Assembly (NCBI GenBank): GCA_000402775.1
Contig: AQSC01000043.1
Location: 1 to 26,605 of the forward strand
DNA: 26,605 nt
Reading direction: 5' to 3'
Source: Euryarchaeota archaeon SCGC AAA252-I15
Lineage (GTDB): Archaea > Altiarchaeota > Altiarchaeia > IMC4 > SCGC-AAA252-I15
Numbering within the stretch: the stretch's first letter is position 1; every line of letters starts with the position of its first letter. The position numbers and the translations under genes were made by a program. Below, in pieces: positions 8,397 through 15,366 of this stretch. The notes beneath the pieces were generated by a model. The model worked only from the letters and a program-made list of their open reading frames with translations. It ran no database searches and was not told where the DNA came from.

Positions 8397-8831
8397 CTAC
8401 CGATAAGTATTGATGTTTCCTTCGACCGATTCCAGAAACTCCCGCACCTCCCCCAGCTTGTCCTTGGTTATCATTACGTCGCCGAAGTTCTCCCAGCTGC
8501 CGTCCTTCTTCCGGGCCTCTTTGATCCGAATGAACGGCTCCCCGAACTGGGATACGAAGGTGTCCAGGAACAGGATGTGGTCCCTGTTGAGGCGGACCTT
8601 CTTCTGCCACTTGCCGTCGCCGTTGAAGAAGTATATTATCGAGTTTCCAAGTCGTTCGCCGTGGGCGCGACCAATTGATTCAAGATAGCTGAGGTGCTTC
8701 TGGACGGTCGCCCATGCGAGGCTGGTTCCCTCTGAGATTTGGTTTATGGATGCCTTCCTGTTCTTTGCAAGGTATCGCTCTATCGTCTTTCTGGCGGAGT
8801 CTTCCACCTGATTGTGTGTCGGGTCTTTCAT
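8397..8831 (-). CDS. Winged-helix transcriptional regulator
   Basis: A 144-aa protein. Residues about 12-65 form a winged helix-turn-helix: a first helix around A-R-K-T-I-E-R-Y-L, a turn at S-I-N-Q-I-S-E-G-T, a recognition helix A-T-V-Q-K-H-L-S-Y-L-E-S-I-G, and a wing ending N-S-I-I-Y-F-F. The C-terminal half has no family I recognise. The start was moved from 8921 to ATG 8831, because a TATA-like TTTATTA lies about 25 nt upstream with no ribosome binding site, matching leaderless transcription. It is followed on the same strand by the TBP-like gene, and diverges from the secretion operon beginning at 8951. It is therefore the natural candidate to control that operon, although no operator was identified. 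Confidence 0.78.
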   Translation of the reverse strand: MKDPTHNQVEDSARKTIERYLAKNRKASINQISEGTSLAWATVQKHLSYLESIGRAHGERLGNSIIYFFNGDGKWQKKVRLNRDHILFLDTFVSQFGEPFIRIKEARKKDGSWENFGDVMITKDKLGEVREFLESVEGNINTYR

Positions 8832-8851
8832 AGGACATACTGGGCCCTCAG

Positions 8852-8860
8852 CTAATAAAC
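8852..8860 (-). promoter_or_regulatory. TATA box for the winged-helix gene
   Basis: Minus-strand CTTGTTTATTAGC centres about 25 nt upstream of ATG 8831. No Shine-Dalgarno sequence precedes that ATG, so the transcript is probably leaderless. Confidence 0.5.
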
Positions 8861-8950
8861 AAGTATTCTCAGAGAGCGTGAGAAAAATTACATTTTTCCT
8901 GCGGACTCCAACGTGATCCACAAGTCAAATGGCGAGAGAATAGATAGGCA

Positions 8951-9361
8951 ATGGACAACAAACTATTCACTCGCAAGGTATGGAAGCCGGAGAACGGAGA
9001 ATACGTTGTTGAGGTTGACGACTCAAGGAAAATAACGGTTGACAGCCCGTACGGCAAACGCCGGGCAATCTTCATAAGATTGGGTGGTGAACCCTACGTA
9101 TGGTTCATAAATCATTACGGGCGGCTGGTTGAAAAGGCCATCGAAACACAACTGGAGAAAATTCTATCCAAGAGAAAAACCGGGAAATCCCTTGTCAAAG
9201 TCAACGTGGGAGAGGTGGACGGAAGAAAGACCTACGACCTTGACGAGGTAACGGACTCATCTGAGTCACTGGTCGTATCCATCGGCATATACGTGTCCGA
9301 CGGTGAGGGGGAATACCATCTCATCCATTCTGACAATATACCAATCGGAGGTGAAAAATGA
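8951..9361 (+). CDS. Unrecognised small protein, first gene of the type IV secretion operon
   Basis: A 136-aa soluble protein with no signal peptide or membrane segment. I do not recognise its family. It alternates short predicted strands (V-V-E-V-D-D, I-F-I-R-L-G-G-E-P-Y-V-W-F-I) with a helix rich in E, K and I at about 58-75, then a second strand-rich half (S-L-V-V-S-I-G-I-Y-V). This suggests a small alpha/beta fold. It is the first gene after a divergent 119-bp promoter region, and its stop overlaps the pilin start as ATGA, so it is translated with the secretion genes. It might be a regulator, chaperone or cytoplasmic accessory protein of the apparatus. The long open frame and the tight coupling support a real gene. 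Confidence 0.75.
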   Translation: MDNKLFTRKVWKPENGEYVVEVDDSRKITVDSPYGKRRAIFIRLGGEPYVWFINHYGRLVEKAIETQLEKILSKRKTGKSLVKVNVGEVDGRKTYDLDEVTDSSESLVVSIGIYVSDGEGEYHLIHSDNIPIGGEK

Positions 9362-9684
9362 GGGGGAAAACGTGGATGGCTTTGCTTGTGGCAGCACTCC
9401 TGATACAAGTGGTAGCGGCAGACCTGGGCGACATAACCGACCCGGACCAGGGGGTAGCGATAAACGACTTCCTGTGGAACATCATAAACCTGATACGGTT
9501 TATCGCCGCGGCAGTCTGTGTCCTGGCTCTCTCCTGGGCGGGCCTGGTGATGATATTCGGCCTCTTCGGGGGAAGCGAAAGTCACGGCCGGGCCAAGGAG
9601 GTGGCGGGAGCTGCAATAATGGGATTAATCCTGGTTGTGCTTGCTCCAAGCATAGTGGACTGGATAGTGAACGGGATCGGCTAA
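9358..9684 (+). CDS. VirB2/TrbC-like pilin subunit
   Basis: A 108-aa protein with a signal peptide (K4 then a hydrophobic core to about A21) and two hydrophobic helices (about 45-71 and 80-104), separated by a short polar charged loop G-S-E-S-H-G-R-A-K. Small size, cleavable signal and two helices with a polar hairpin are the VirB2/TrbC conjugative pilin architecture. CedA1-type archaeal DNA-import pilins share it. The mature protein would be about 87 residues and assemble in the membrane into a pilus or channel. GGAGGTGA lies 3 nt before ATG 9358, which overlaps the upstream stop. Position next to VirB6- and VirB4-like genes supports the call. The assignment rests on architecture, not on a conserved catalytic motif. 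Confidence 0.75.
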   Translation: MRGKTWMALLVAALLIQVVAADLGDITDPDQGVAINDFLWNIINLIRFIAAAVCVLALSWAGLVMIFGLFGGSESHGRAKEVAGAAIMGLILVVLAPSIVDWIVNGIG

Positions 9685-9714
9685 CCACCGATTCCAAACT
9701 TCCTTCTTTCTAAG

Positions 9715-11133
9715 ATGAAAACGAAGTCCCTTATTTTATTGATTCTGCTCGCACACTCAATACAGGCATTCGACTACGGCGACCTGCCGGAACTCAACCT
9801 GACCATTGGAACGCCGCCGTATGAGGTCGTATGGGACTACAACGTTCAAAGAAGCAATTCGATGAACAATCCTCCTGAGGGTGTGGAAGAAATAGAGGAC
9901 ATGCCATTCGATGATGCATGGATAAAGATATTCGCATTGGATAAGACTGTCTATGATACCGAAACAGGCGTGGCCGCTGCCTCTAGGGACGGGAACGTGC
10001 TGGTGAAATACGACTATGATCCTGACTGCCCCCATTCGACATACGAGTGGGACGACTGCACCGGCAGGCGATACCGCCTCGTGGATTGGGATGAACGATT
10101 GAGGATATACGCTAACGGCGACTATGAGGGAAACGACCCCGTAGAGGACTATGAGATCCCGGACTCCGACGACACTCTCGAAATCACCGCCGAACTCTAC
10201 CTTGAAGTCGAGTGCAAGAAATACCGTCTCAGGGACTACGAGATAAATGGGACATGGTACTGCGAGGAAGATTATCTCGGGAGATATTATTACGACGACA
10301 CGATAGAGGATACGCTAACATACGCTGTCCCAACCCTGGAGCCAACGGCAGAGCTATCCTTCCACAAACTCGCGGAGAACGAACTGGAGATAAGCAGGGG
10401 AAGGCTGTCGGTCACGGCAAACACACCCTTCTCCAAACTTGACCTCAGGCTCGGTGGCAACAGCCTAGTTTTCTCAAGAAACGCGTATGACGTGGAATTC
10501 TATCTCCCGGAATACAACCTTTTGAGGATAACTACTTACCGGCTGCCCCACGTCGTAGAATCGGACCTCTTCGCGACCGTGCGGGAAACAAGGAATAATG
10601 ATACGGGAGACATCGAGACAATCATAGAATTCACCCTCAACTACGAGGACACCCTCGAAGTCCTTGACTCAAGGGACTGCGAGATAACCCTGACGGACCT
10701 GTTTGGCGAAGAAATCGAGATAGATGGTCTCTGCGGCACCGACTGGAAGCAGACAAGAATAAACGCGACGACGAACGAAAGGATATTCGTCCACGAAGAT
10801 GAGATAGTCGTCGAGGCATTGCTCACCCACGCAGGCCAGCCCGTAGCAGGGCACGAACTGGTTCTCCATTATGCGGGCGACGAATTCACGGAAACGACTG
10901 ATTCTAGGGGAAAGGCAGTATTTCACCTGACTGCCGAGTACCCGGAAAATAGAATAGACATCGTGTTTGGCGGTGACGGCGAATACCTGCAGTCCTCAAA
11001 AACTATTCTGATTGCCACCTCAAGCTCACGGCTGAAGGCACTCCTGATTCAGGTGATGCCCGCCCTTCTCGTGCTGATAATATCGGCGTACGGCGTCTAC
11101 AGGATGCTCAAGTTCGCGGGGGTGCTGAGATGA
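9715..11133 (+). CDS. Secreted, membrane-anchored Ig-like surface protein of the type IV secretion operon
   Basis: A 472-aa protein with a signal peptide (1-18, ending S-I-Q-A), a long acidic beta-rich exterior rich in D, E and Y, and a C-terminal membrane helix (about 448-468) ending in a short basic tail. Residues about 365-440 read like an Ig-like/Big fold: A-G-Q-P-V-A-G-H-E-L, then T-D-S-R-G-K-A-V-F, then a final strand. Sparse cysteines (about residues 102, 110, 162, 178, 328 and 345) may form disulfides. No enzyme motif is seen. Its stop overlaps the start of the VirB6-like gene (ATGA). A surface-exposed accessory such as a cell-contact adhesin or pilus-associated protein fits, but the function is inferred from location. 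I do not recognise a named family. Confidence 0.8.
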   Translation: MKTKSLILLILLAHSIQAFDYGDLPELNLTIGTPPYEVVWDYNVQRSNSMNNPPEGVEEIEDMPFDDAWIKIFALDKTVYDTETGVAAASRDGNVLVKYDYDPDCPHSTYEWDDCTGRRYRLVDWDERLRIYANGDYEGNDPVEDYEIPDSDDTLEITAELYLEVECKKYRLRDYEINGTWYCEEDYLGRYYYDDTIEDTLTYAVPTLEPTAELSFHKLAENELEISRGRLSVTANTPFSKLDLRLGGNSLVFSRNAYDVEFYLPEYNLLRITTYRLPHVVESDLFATVRETRNNDTGDIETIIEFTLNYEDTLEVLDSRDCEITLTDLFGEEIEIDGLCGTDWKQTRINATTNERIFVHEDEIVVEALLTHAGQPVAGHELVLHYAGDEFTETTDSRGKAVFHLTAEYPENRIDIVFGGDGEYLQSSKTILIATSSSRLKALLIQVMPALLVLIISAYGVYRMLKFAGVLR

Positions 11134-12026
11134 AGAAACTGGCATTATTCCTCTCCCTGATATGTCTTTCGTCCCTTGCTTCCGCCGATCTAGTGGGAGA
11201 CCTGGGGCAGGCCATAGTCGACGCCATATACACGCCCATCTACAACGCCTTCTACGAGCTCATGACCGAGTTCATGGAACTGGTCCTGGACATCCTGATA
11301 TGGAATCCCCCGCTGGACACCGCATACGACGCATGGGACACCGTCAGGACCGTCATCTCCTCGATGTATCTTGTTGTCATAACCTATGCTGGCCTCAAGC
11401 TCATGATAGGCACCATGGCGGGCGGCAATGAGAGAGCCACATTGAAAAAGTGGGTCGGCGGCTCTATACTCTCCCTGATTCTCGTGAACATGTCCTTTGG
11501 TCTCTACGAATTCCTCCTCGAATTCAACGTTGCGTTGTCGGCCCTCATGTTTCAGGAGCCGAACCTGGGGGGATTCCTCGCTGCATCCGCAAGCTTCACC
11601 ATGCTGATGATGCTCCAAACTCCCATGGTGCTTTTGGTCATCATGATCCTGATGATACGGATAATACTGATTCTCGTCGGCGTAGTCTTTTTTCCGATCG
11701 GGATATTTCTCTATTATTTCCCGCCGACGAAGCGGTTCGGGAAGCTCCTGAACACCTTGATTTTCACCAACATATTCATCCAGTTCTTCGAGGTCGTCTG
11801 CCTGAGGATATCGATGGACGCATTCGGGGCCATGGGCGACAGCTTCAATGGAACCCTATTCAACGCTGTGTTCGGGTTCGCAATGCTTCAGCTCATGCTT
11901 TTCGTACCCCTCGTCGCTTACGGGTTCGCGGCATTAGCGGGTATCATACTGCACAAGGCCACCGAGGTTGTGACTAACGTCGTACCCCTGCCCGTTGACA
12001 CCTTCAAGACAAGGAGGAACCAGTGA
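11130..12026 (+). CDS. VirB6/TrbL-like polytopic membrane protein
   Basis: A 298-aa protein with an N-terminal signal-like segment (1-19), an amphipathic stretch, and then about five to six membrane helices: near 70-92 (V-I-S-S-M-Y-L-V-V-I-T-Y-A-G), 108-130, 150-200 (a long M, I and L-rich pair), 208-230 and 245-285. This is the VirB6/TrbL (CedA-like) arrangement of the inner-membrane channel in type IV secretion. In those systems it contacts the pilin and the VirB4 ATPase during DNA or protein passage. ATGA overlaps the previous gene, and its stop TGA shares one base with the next ATG. There are no catalytic residues to check. Family membership is inferred from topology plus gene order. Confidence 0.75.
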   Translation: MKKLALFLSLICLSSLASADLVGDLGQAIVDAIYTPIYNAFYELMTEFMELVLDILIWNPPLDTAYDAWDTVRTVISSMYLVVITYAGLKLMIGTMAGGNERATLKKWVGGSILSLILVNMSFGLYEFLLEFNVALSALMFQEPNLGGFLAASASFTMLMMLQTPMVLLVIMILMIRIILILVGVVFFPIGIFLYYFPPTKRFGKLLNTLIFTNIFIQFFEVVCLRISMDAFGAMGDSFNGTLFNAVFGFAMLQLMLFVPLVAYGFAALAGIILHKATEVVTNVVPLPVDTFKTRRNQ

Positions 12027-12925
12027 TGGCATACGACATCCCGCAGGAGCTGAAGTACAAGGAGATATTCGCCTACGGCATGACGATACGCCAGTTCGTC
12101 TACGTGGCGGTATTCGGGGTTGCCGCGGTCGTCATATTCTCCCATAGCGGCCTGCCCAAGGAGATAGGGGCACTGATAGGTCTGACCCTCATAGGCATTG
12201 CGGTATTGCTCGGTTTCTTCGAGTTCGACAAGCGGATAATCGAGTTCATCGCATTCATGAGAACCCCGAAAAACGTCACTTTCCTCTCCAAGGACGCGGC
12301 GAAGTTCCTGGGGATAAAATACATACGGGACTCGGCGATAGTGCTGTCGGACAAGACCTTTGTCGGAGTCATCAGGGTCGAGGCCATCAACTTCTCGATT
12401 CTCTCGAAGGAGCAGAAGAACGCCATCATATACAACTTCATGAACTTCCTGAACTCGCTGGACTTCAGGATACAGGTAATCATGCGGACGGTGACGCTAG
12501 ACATGCACGACTACCTGTCGAACCTGGAAAAGAAGGTGTCCGACAACCCCGACGGCAGCATCGCCGAATACTACAGCTTCAAAGGCTTTCTGGAAACATA
12601 CGTCGAGGAAAACAAGGTCACAGACAGGGTATTCTACATCGTGGTCCCGCTGAGAGACGAGCACCCCGTCGGATTCAAGGACATATTCAAGCCTGGATTG
12701 TTGAAGAAAAGCACTCTCGCCTTCAGGGAGCTTGACGAGCGGATGGTAGTCGTGCAGGAATGGATAGCGAAATCGCTGCTTGAATCCCGCAGGCTCGACA
12801 GCTGGGGGATCTTCACGTTCCTGGCTTCCTTCTTCGATTCATCGGTGAATCTCGACCCGGAATCCACAAGTCTCTTTACGACCCATGACAACGGAGGTGA
12901 GAATGTTCTGGAAAAAGAAGCCTAG
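12026..12925 (+). CDS. PrgI/VirB3-like membrane domain fused to VirB4 (TraC-type) N-terminal domain
   Basis: A 299-aa protein. Residues 1-30 (Y-D-I-P-Q-E-L-K-Y-K-E, then T-I-R-Q-F) lead into two membrane helices (about 30-45 and 48-66), as in PrgI/VirB3 proteins of conjugation systems. The rest is soluble: a linker F-M-R-T-P-K, then K-D-A-A-K-F-L-G-I-K, then an alpha/beta domain beginning around V-G-V-I-R-V-E-A-I-N-F that resembles the N-terminal domain of TraC/VirB4 ATPases. Start choice: GGAGG at 12013-12017 lies 8 nt before ATG 12026; a GTG at 12023 is also in frame. The next gene encodes the ATPase motor and overlaps this one, so the VirB4 N-terminus seems split off and attached to VirB3. 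Confidence is good for the membrane part, moderate for the VirB4 part. Confidence 0.72.
   Translation: MAYDIPQELKYKEIFAYGMTIRQFVYVAVFGVAAVVIFSHSGLPKEIGALIGLTLIGIAVLLGFFEFDKRIIEFIAFMRTPKNVTFLSKDAAKFLGIKYIRDSAIVLSDKTFVGVIRVEAINFSILSKEQKNAIIYNFMNFLNSLDFRIQVIMRTVTLDMHDYLSNLEKKVSDNPDGSIAEYYSFKGFLETYVEENKVTDRVFYIVVPLRDEHPVGFKDIFKPGLLKKSTLAFRELDERMVVVQEWIAKSLLESRRLDSWGIFTFLASFFDSSVNLDPESTSLFTTHDNGGENVLEKEA
12893..12900 (+). promoter_or_regulatory. Ribosome binding site fixing the VirB4 start
   Basis: A perfect archaeal Shine-Dalgarno sequence, GGAGGTGA, ends 2 nt before ATG 12903 (5 nt from the GGAGG core). It lies inside the 3' end of the upstream gene. It favours 12903 over the upstream in-frame ATG at 12885. 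Confidence 0.8.
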
Positions 12926-15221
12926 GGAGAAGACCGACGAGGAACTCATCGAGGAAGCACGCGTTGAGGAGGGAAAACGCCTTAACCACATCATTCTCCC
13001 GGACCTCGTGCAGAACCGCATAAGCGAGATAAAGGTCAACGATATGTGGAACCGGCTTATTTCCGCAGGCGGCTATCCCCGAAGCGTGAGCGACGGCTGG
13101 CTAGACAAGCTGGTGTCCATGAACGGCGACTTCGACATGGCAATACACGTCCAACCGCTTGAACTCAACAACGTCCTCAACCAGCTCAACAAGGAGCTGA
13201 AAAAACAGGCAAGCGACATAAGCAGCCTCCAGAAGAAGGGCGAGTTCATACCCACCACTCTGCAAATCCAGAACGAGGACACGAAGAACGTCCTGAGGGT
13301 CATCCAGAAGGGCGAGGAAAAGATGTTCAACGTCTCCATCTACATCAGCCCGAAAGCCGAGGGCCTGGACGAACTGGAGCTTCTCACCAAGCGGGTGAAG
13401 GCCACGTTGAACAGCGTTCTGATAGTCCCGAAAGTATCATCGATGCGGATGCTTGACGGCCTCAAAAGTATTCTCCCGCTTGCACGGGACAGGCTCAGGA
13501 TAACCAGAAACATCACCTCATCGGCGTTGGCCGCATGCTTCCCGTTCACGACATCCGGCCTGAATGTCGAAGAAGATGGCGTTTTGTTCGGCGTAAACGC
13601 CAACAACCAGATTCCAGTCGTCATCGACCCATTCAACCTCAACAACCCCAACGGCCTGATACTGGCGACGTCGGGAGCTGGCAAAAGCTTCTTCGTGAAG
13701 GTATTCGAGATACGCCAGCTACTTCAGGGCGTGAACGTCATAACACTCGACCCGCAGGGAGAATACGCGAAGCTCACGGAATCCTACGGCGGCCAGTCCA
13801 TCAAGATATCGAAGGACTCGGACACCGTCATCAACCCCTTCGACTTGATGGGCATGGACTATGCAGACAAGATATCGTCGCTTCATTCCCTGATGCATAC
13901 TATAGTCGAGGACATCACCTCGCCGCAGCAGGCCCTCCTCGACGACGCATTCCGGCGAATCTACATCGAAGCGGGCATAACCGAGGAAAAGAGCACATGG
14001 GCGAACGAGCCGCCCACATTCAGCGACCTCTACTCCGTTATCAAGGACAAGGAAAAGGACGACAACCACCTAACCCGTGCCTCCGCGATGGCGTTAGGGA
14101 ACCGCCTCAGGATGTTCACCGAGGGATCGCTCAAGTTCCTGAACCGCCAGACTGATATAGACTTCGACAACCGGATGGTCACCTTCGACATAAGCCAAGT
14201 TCCGAAGATCGCGAAATCCGCGATGATGTACACAATCCTCGAATACGTCATGCACAAGATGAAAAACGACATGAGCCGGAAGGTATTCGTCATCGACGAG
14301 GCATGGTTCATCCTCCAGCACCCACAGGCCGCCGAACGGATTTTCGAGATAGTCAAGACAAGCCGAAAATACAATATGAGCTTCATCATCATAACCCAGG
14401 AGGTAAATGACCTCCTGAACTCCCGGGCCGGCAACTCGGTGCTAGCCAACACCGCATGGAAACTGCTTCTCAGGCAGGAGCCTTCCGTCATAGACTCCGT
14501 GTCCAAGACGTTCAAGCTAAACTACTCCGAAACGATGACACTGATGAACGCCCGACCCGGCGAAGGCATTCTGCTTGCCTACAACAACCACATCCCCCTC
14601 AAAGTCATAGCCTCGAAACTAGAATACGACATCGTCACCACCAAACCCGAAGACCTCATGAAAGACCAAGCCAAGACACACAAGCCAGAGCCGAAGAAAC
14701 AGGAAAAGAAACGGTTCAATGTCACCAAGAAAGTACAGCTCAAACGCGACCTCACCAAAGGCCAAATCGACATACTCAAACGGGAAGGATTTCATGAAAT
14801 CCGAGATCCAGGATTCTCGCTTGGCACCGGCTCAAGATACATGGTGAAAAACGACACTGGAGAAACAGACCCACACTTCATCCTCTGGAATCTCATATAT
14901 GATTACGTCATGGAATACACGGATGAAGTCGCCAGCAATTTAACCAAGGAACCGGATGTCGTATTCACCGCCGGAGACGGCAGGACCATCGCCGTTGAAG
15001 TCGAAGCCACGAAGAAATCGGAGAAAGGCTTAGCACCCAAGCTCACCGTACTGCAGAAATACGATGAATGGTTTTTCGTGGTCGTCAACAGCCTCGAACA
15101 ACCCCATTATGGATCATTTGGAGAGACTCTGACGCGGACGAAAGTCAAGGAGAGAATAGATTCATACTTCACGAAACAAAAGGACAACCAGCAGGCAGAA
15201 ACTGATTCAGGCAAACAATAA
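12903..15221 (+). CDS. VirB4/TraC-type conjugation ATPase with nuclease-like C-terminal tail
   Basis: A 772-aa protein. The N-terminal part (1-240) is a continuation of the TraC/VirB4 accessory domain. The motor carries Walker A A255-T-S-G-A-G-K-S262, the strand I-T-L-D-P-Q-G-E-Y after it, Walker B V-F-V-I-D465-E466-A-W, and I-I-I-T-Q-E-V-N-D, the VirB4 sensor-type Q. This is the HerA/VirB4 cytoplasmic ATPase that powers pilus assembly and substrate transfer. After a charged, K-rich linker (about 590-620) comes an extra domain (about 620-760) with P684-D685, then E699-V-E701-A-T-K, then K-Y-D, resembling nuclease-like folds of the replication-relaxation or PD-(D/E)xK kind. The start is set by GGAGGTGA before ATG 12903. 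It is the last gene of the operon. Motor assignment is firm, tail assignment tentative. Confidence 0.9.
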   Translation: MFWKKKPREKTDEELIEEARVEEGKRLNHIILPDLVQNRISEIKVNDMWNRLISAGGYPRSVSDGWLDKLVSMNGDFDMAIHVQPLELNNVLNQLNKELKKQASDISSLQKKGEFIPTTLQIQNEDTKNVLRVIQKGEEKMFNVSIYISPKAEGLDELELLTKRVKATLNSVLIVPKVSSMRMLDGLKSILPLARDRLRITRNITSSALAACFPFTTSGLNVEEDGVLFGVNANNQIPVVIDPFNLNNPNGLILATSGAGKSFFVKVFEIRQLLQGVNVITLDPQGEYAKLTESYGGQSIKISKDSDTVINPFDLMGMDYADKISSLHSLMHTIVEDITSPQQALLDDAFRRIYIEAGITEEKSTWANEPPTFSDLYSVIKDKEKDDNHLTRASAMALGNRLRMFTEGSLKFLNRQTDIDFDNRMVTFDISQVPKIAKSAMMYTILEYVMHKMKNDMSRKVFVIDEAWFILQHPQAAERIFEIVKTSRKYNMSFIIITQEVNDLLNSRAGNSVLANTAWKLLLRQEPSVIDSVSKTFKLNYSETMTLMNARPGEGILLAYNNHIPLKVIASKLEYDIVTTKPEDLMKDQAKTHKPEPKKQEKKRFNVTKKVQLKRDLTKGQIDILKREGFHEIRDPGFSLGTGSRYMVKNDTGETDPHFILWNLIYDYVMEYTDEVASNLTKEPDVVFTAGDGRTIAVEVEATKKSEKGLAPKLTVLQKYDEWFFVVVNSLEQPHYGSFGETLTRTKVKERIDSYFTKQKDNQQAETDSGKQ

Positions 15222-15325
15222 CGCCCTGAATCAACCAAAACAGCACCACAAAGCACTCTGAGCTTTCACGAGCTTTCAGGAAGCCCAGACAGTCATCCAG
15301 GACAACCACAGCAGACATCAGTTAA

Positions 15326-15343
15326 AGCATATCCTCTTATGCT
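15326..15343. terminator. Possible hairpin between convergent genes
   Basis: AGCATA (15326-15331) and TATGCT (15338-15343) form a 6-bp stem with a 6-nt loop, between the ends of the convergent VirB4 and DUF5655-nuclease genes. It is a weak terminator candidate; the rest of 15222-15366 shows nothing recognisable. Confidence 0.25.
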
Positions 15344-15366
15344 ATTTGCGTGATGGGAGCTTTGTT

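Larger units (their letters stand above)
8020..15221. mobile_element. Conjugation-like (type IV secretion) gene island
   Basis: This block is compositionally distinct (GC-rich, with codons ending in C or G) from the AT-rich hsd operon to its left and from the genes to the right of 16.8 kb. It holds two minus-strand regulator genes diverging from a plus-strand operon of six genes with short gaps or overlaps. These encode pilin, surface, channel and ATPase proteins of a conjugation-like machine. The methylase at 6969 shares the composition and may belong. No integrase, relaxase, origin of transfer or coupling protein was found, and no flanking att repeats were seen, so the borders are inferred and the element may be incomplete or domesticated. 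Confidence 0.5.

Noticed and set aside
8326..8610. Long minus-strand open frame extending the TBP-like gene to 196 aa
   Set aside because: The upstream half is Arg/Gly/Pro-rich shadow translation of the winged-helix gene. A good ribosome binding site lies directly before the internal ATG 8325.
13535..14155. 206-aa plus-strand open frame inside the VirB4 gene
   Set aside because: It is a GC-rich, Arg/Pro-rich shadow in another frame of a gene with clear Walker motifs.
8951..15221. Relaxase, VirD4 coupling protein or transfer origin within the operon
   Set aside because: No HUH or MOB-type histidine cluster and no second HerA-like motor were found; the only motor is the VirB4-like one.
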